From: Cupriavidus consociatus
GTDB taxonomy: Bacteria; Pseudomonadota; Gammaproteobacteria; Burkholderiales; Burkholderiaceae
Assembly (NCBI RefSeq): GCF_017814975.1
Contig: NZ_JAGIQA010000021.1
Location: 1 to 64,000 of the forward strand
Length of the DNA stretch: 64,000 nucleotides
Direction of reading: 5' to 3'
The notes below the pieces were generated by a model. That model saw nothing but the letters and a program-made list of their open reading frames with translations. It made no database searches and was not told the origin of the DNA. A program made the translations under genes and the position numbers. Positions 62,215-64,000 of the stretch are shown in pieces. Numbering within the stretch: the stretch's first letter is position 1; each line of letters begins with the position of its first letter.

Positions 62215-63171
62215 ATGATCCGCGCCGACGATCCCTTTGATACCTACCTGCTGCGCGTGCTGTGCATCCTGATTGCCGAGCAGAGCGTCTCGCGCACCGC
62301 CATCCGCCTGAACCAGTCGCAGCCCGCGATCAGTTCGGCACTCAAGCGGCTGCGCGCGATCTTCAACGACCCGCTGCTCACGCGGGAGAAGAACGTGATG
62401 GTGCCGACCGAACGCGCTCTGCAGATCGCCCGCAATGCGCAGGCGGCGCTGAGCGCGCTGGACAACCTGCTGGTGTCGGACGACCGCTTCGATCCCACCA
62501 CCACCGAGCAAAGCTTTACCGTAGCCATGCCGGACTACCTTGCGCCGCCGTTCTTTGCCCACGTGGTGCGTGAATTCCGCCGCGTGGCGCCGCACGCACG
62601 GCTCGCGGCGATTCCGCTGACCGCCACCTTCGACTATGAGCAGGCACTGTCCGAGGGCACCATCGATATCGTGATCGGCAACTGGCCCAATCCGCCGGAG
62701 CACCTGCACCTGTCCGTCCTGCTGGAAGACGAAGTGGTCTGCATGGTGGCGCCCGACAGCGTGCATAACCAGCCTGGAAAGTTCACCGCGCAGGCCTACC
62801 TGGGCGCGGCGCATATCGTGCCCACGCCTTACTCGCGCGACCAGCGCGGGCTGGTGGACACGGGCCTGAGCACGATGCGCGTGCACCGCGACAACCGCGT
62901 GAGCTGCCCCTACTTCAACCTCGCGCCGAGCCTGATCCCGGGTACGGACCTGATCCTGACCACGGGCCGCCACTTTGCCAACTATCACGCGCAGCATGTG
63001 CCGGTGGCAGTGCTCAGGCCACCGATCGAATTCCCGTTCATGCGCTTCTACCAGCTGTGGCATCCCGCGCGCCACCGCTCGGCCTCGCATGCGTGGCTGC
63101 GCGGCATGCTGACGGCGGCGTCGCAGTCGCTGCGGGACCTGCGCGACCTGGACCCTGCCCGGCGTGCCTAG
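62215..63171 (+). CDS. LysR-family regulator of the urate-catabolism region
   Basis: 318 residues from ATG 62215 (MIRADDPFDTYLLRVLCILIAEQ). The HTH is SVSRTAIRLNQSQPAISSALKRLR; the effector domain has TVAMPDYLAPPFFAHVVREFRRVAP. Upstream in-frame ATGs precede the conserved start by up to 89 residues without family similarity. It is divergent from the MFS/HIUase operon and upstream of uraD, so it probably controls both. Confidence 0.88.
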   Translation: MIRADDPFDTYLLRVLCILIAEQSVSRTAIRLNQSQPAISSALKRLRAIFNDPLLTREKNVMVPTERALQIARNAQAALSALDNLLVSDDRFDPTTTEQSFTVAMPDYLAPPFFAHVVREFRRVAPHARLAAIPLTATFDYEQALSEGTIDIVIGNWPNPPEHLHLSVLLEDEVVCMVAPDSVHNQPGKFTAQAYLGAAHIVPTPYSRDQRGLVDTGLSTMRVHRDNRVSCPYFNLAPSLIPGTDLILTTGRHFANYHAQHVPVAVLRPPIEFPFMRFYQLWHPARHRSASHAWLRGMLTAASQSLRDLRDLDPARRA

Positions 63172-63300
63172 CGGTATCGGATTCTGTTATGCGTCCTATA
63201 GTGCCGCGCCCCTCGCCGCGGCCATGCCTGCTTTCTATACTCGGCCCGTATTCGGTTTCCATGCCTGGCCTGCGCGGCGGGCCTTACGGGAGAGCAGTCC

Positions 63301-63825
63301 ATGTCACAGTCACTCGATCTGGCGCCGGTCAATGCGCTGGACCAGTCCGGCTTCACGCAAGCGTTCGGCAGCGTGTTCGAACATTTTCCGCTGGCGGCCG
63401 AGCGCGCCTGGGCGCAGCGGCCCTTTGCATCGGCCAGCGCGCTCCACGATGCGATGATGGATGTCGTCCGCAAGCTGGATGCGAAAGCCCAGTGCGATTT
63501 TCTCAACCTGCACCCGATGCTGTCGGCCGCCAATATCCGCGCCGGCACCATGACGGCGGACTCCAATGCCGAGCAAAAGAGCGCCGGGCTGGATGCGATG
63601 TCGGCGCAGCAGGAGGCCGCGCTCGATCGCATGAATGCCGCATACCTCGCGCGGCACGGCTTTCCCTTCATCATCTGCGTGCGGCACTACACGCGCGATG
63701 GGATCTTCGCCGCACTGGAACGCCGTATCGACCGCAGCACACAGCTGGAGCTCGATGAGGCGCTGGCGCAGATCAGCGCGATCACCCGCGGGCGGCTGCA
63801 GGCGCGGCTCGGTACGCTGGCCTGA
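63301..63825 (+). CDS. uraD: OHCU decarboxylase (2-oxo-4-hydroxy-4-carboxy-5-ureidoimidazoline decarboxylase)
   Basis: 174 residues, all-helical UraD family: LDQSGFTQAFGSVFEHFPLAAERAWAQRPF, the active-site histidine in DFLNLHPMLSAAN, the SAGLDAMS stretch and FPFIICVRHYTRDGI. It forms S-allantoin from OHCU, the step after HIUase. GGGAGAGCAGTCC precedes the start. Confidence 0.93.
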   Translation: MSQSLDLAPVNALDQSGFTQAFGSVFEHFPLAAERAWAQRPFASASALHDAMMDVVRKLDAKAQCDFLNLHPMLSAANIRAGTMTADSNAEQKSAGLDAMSAQQEAALDRMNAAYLARHGFPFIICVRHYTRDGIFAALERRIDRSTQLELDEALAQISAITRGRLQARLGTLA

Positions 63826-63889
63826 ATGCCTTGACCGGTGCGGGATGCAGGCCGCCGGCCGCTCCAGGCCAGCCGCGCATTCCCTGCAT

Positions 63890-64000
63890 TCAGCGCTGTG
63901 CGCCGCGGCTTTGCGCCATCCATGCCTCGAAGGTGGTCTTTCCCAGCCAGGCGGCACCCTCCGGCACCAGCGTACCGTCGTCGAGCTCGGCGCCGAAATA
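63890..64000 (-). CDS. 3' end of an unidentified minus-strand gene
   Basis: The last 36 codons of a frame entering from the right: it ends FEAWMAQSRGAQR and contains DDGTLVPEGAAWLGK. Convergent with uraD. Too short to assign; from context it may belong to purine catabolism. Confidence 0.55.
   Translation of the reverse strand, partial: YFGAELDDGTLVPEGAAWLGKTTFEAWMAQSRGAQR

Noticed and set aside
60167..62218. 683-codon open frame on the plus strand
   Set aside because: Antisense to HIUase and MFS genes and then runs through the divergent promoter; an artefact of codon bias.

Overview
The window looks like chromosomal or megaplasmid DNA of a metabolically versatile beta-proteobacterium of the order Burkholderiales, most likely Cupriavidus or a close relative. 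The grounds are high GC with strong GC3 bias (long spurious open frames on antisense strands), two Bug-type tripartite-tricarboxylate receptors, beta-proteobacterial porins, an aromatic-amine dehydrogenase (aau) cluster and many LysR/GntR/TetR/AraC-regulated catabolic operons. The species call is inference; no rRNA or housekeeping marker is present.

Left third (1-25.6 kb), catabolic islands. A 5'-truncated tctA remnant, a porin, a Bug receptor, a GntR/FCD regulator and a type II NADH dehydrogenase-like gene are followed by a minus-strand operon cupin > CitMHS carrier > Ldh2-family dehydrogenase > ABM monooxygenase-like > aldehyde dehydrogenase > lactonase-like propeller (12150 to 6047). Palindromes centred on TGATCA lie before the Bug gene, the NADH dehydrogenase gene and the cupin operon, suggesting one GntR regulon for uptake and oxidation of an organic acid. 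A compact meta-cleavage operon follows (22719 to 13532): hydrolase, FAD hydroxylase, extradiol dioxygenase, second FAD hydroxylase, hydratase, acylating acetaldehyde dehydrogenase, 4-hydroxy-2-oxovalerate aldolase, ACMSD-like amidohydrolase. A divergent TetR gene with a 15-bp palindrome sits upstream, and a broken meta-pathway porin gene downstream. A LysR gene, an SRPBCC gene and a decayed aldehyde dehydrogenase remnant complete this part.

Middle (25.6-36.6 kb), mobile DNA. A visibly more A/T-rich Tn7-like transposition module (tnsA-tnsB-tnsC-tniQ, minus strand) has no recognisable cargo, cas gene or resolvase. Next come an IS3-family element with 11-bp terminal repeats and a probable -1 frameshift site, an orphan small ORF, and an ISNCY (IS1202-like) transposase gene.

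Right half (36.6-64 kb), ordinary high-GC chromosome: a BcsA-like PilZ glycosyltransferase with a BcsS-like outer-membrane protein; an internally deleted DUF2252 gene; a GNAT acetyltransferase; a cardiolipin synthase-like enzyme; a sigma-54 activator without a sensory domain, followed by a sigma-54 promoter and an AtuA/DUF4387/Bug operon; a Fic protein; an aromatic amine dehydrogenase cluster (aauBEDA, two c-type cytochromes, aldehyde dehydrogenase, probably exported amidase, AraC regulator); a DUF305/propeller pair; and a urate-catabolism region with an MFS carrier, two 5-hydroxyisourate hydrolases (one with a Tat signal), a LysR regulator and OHCU decarboxylase. The last 111 bases are the 3' end of an unidentified minus-strand gene.
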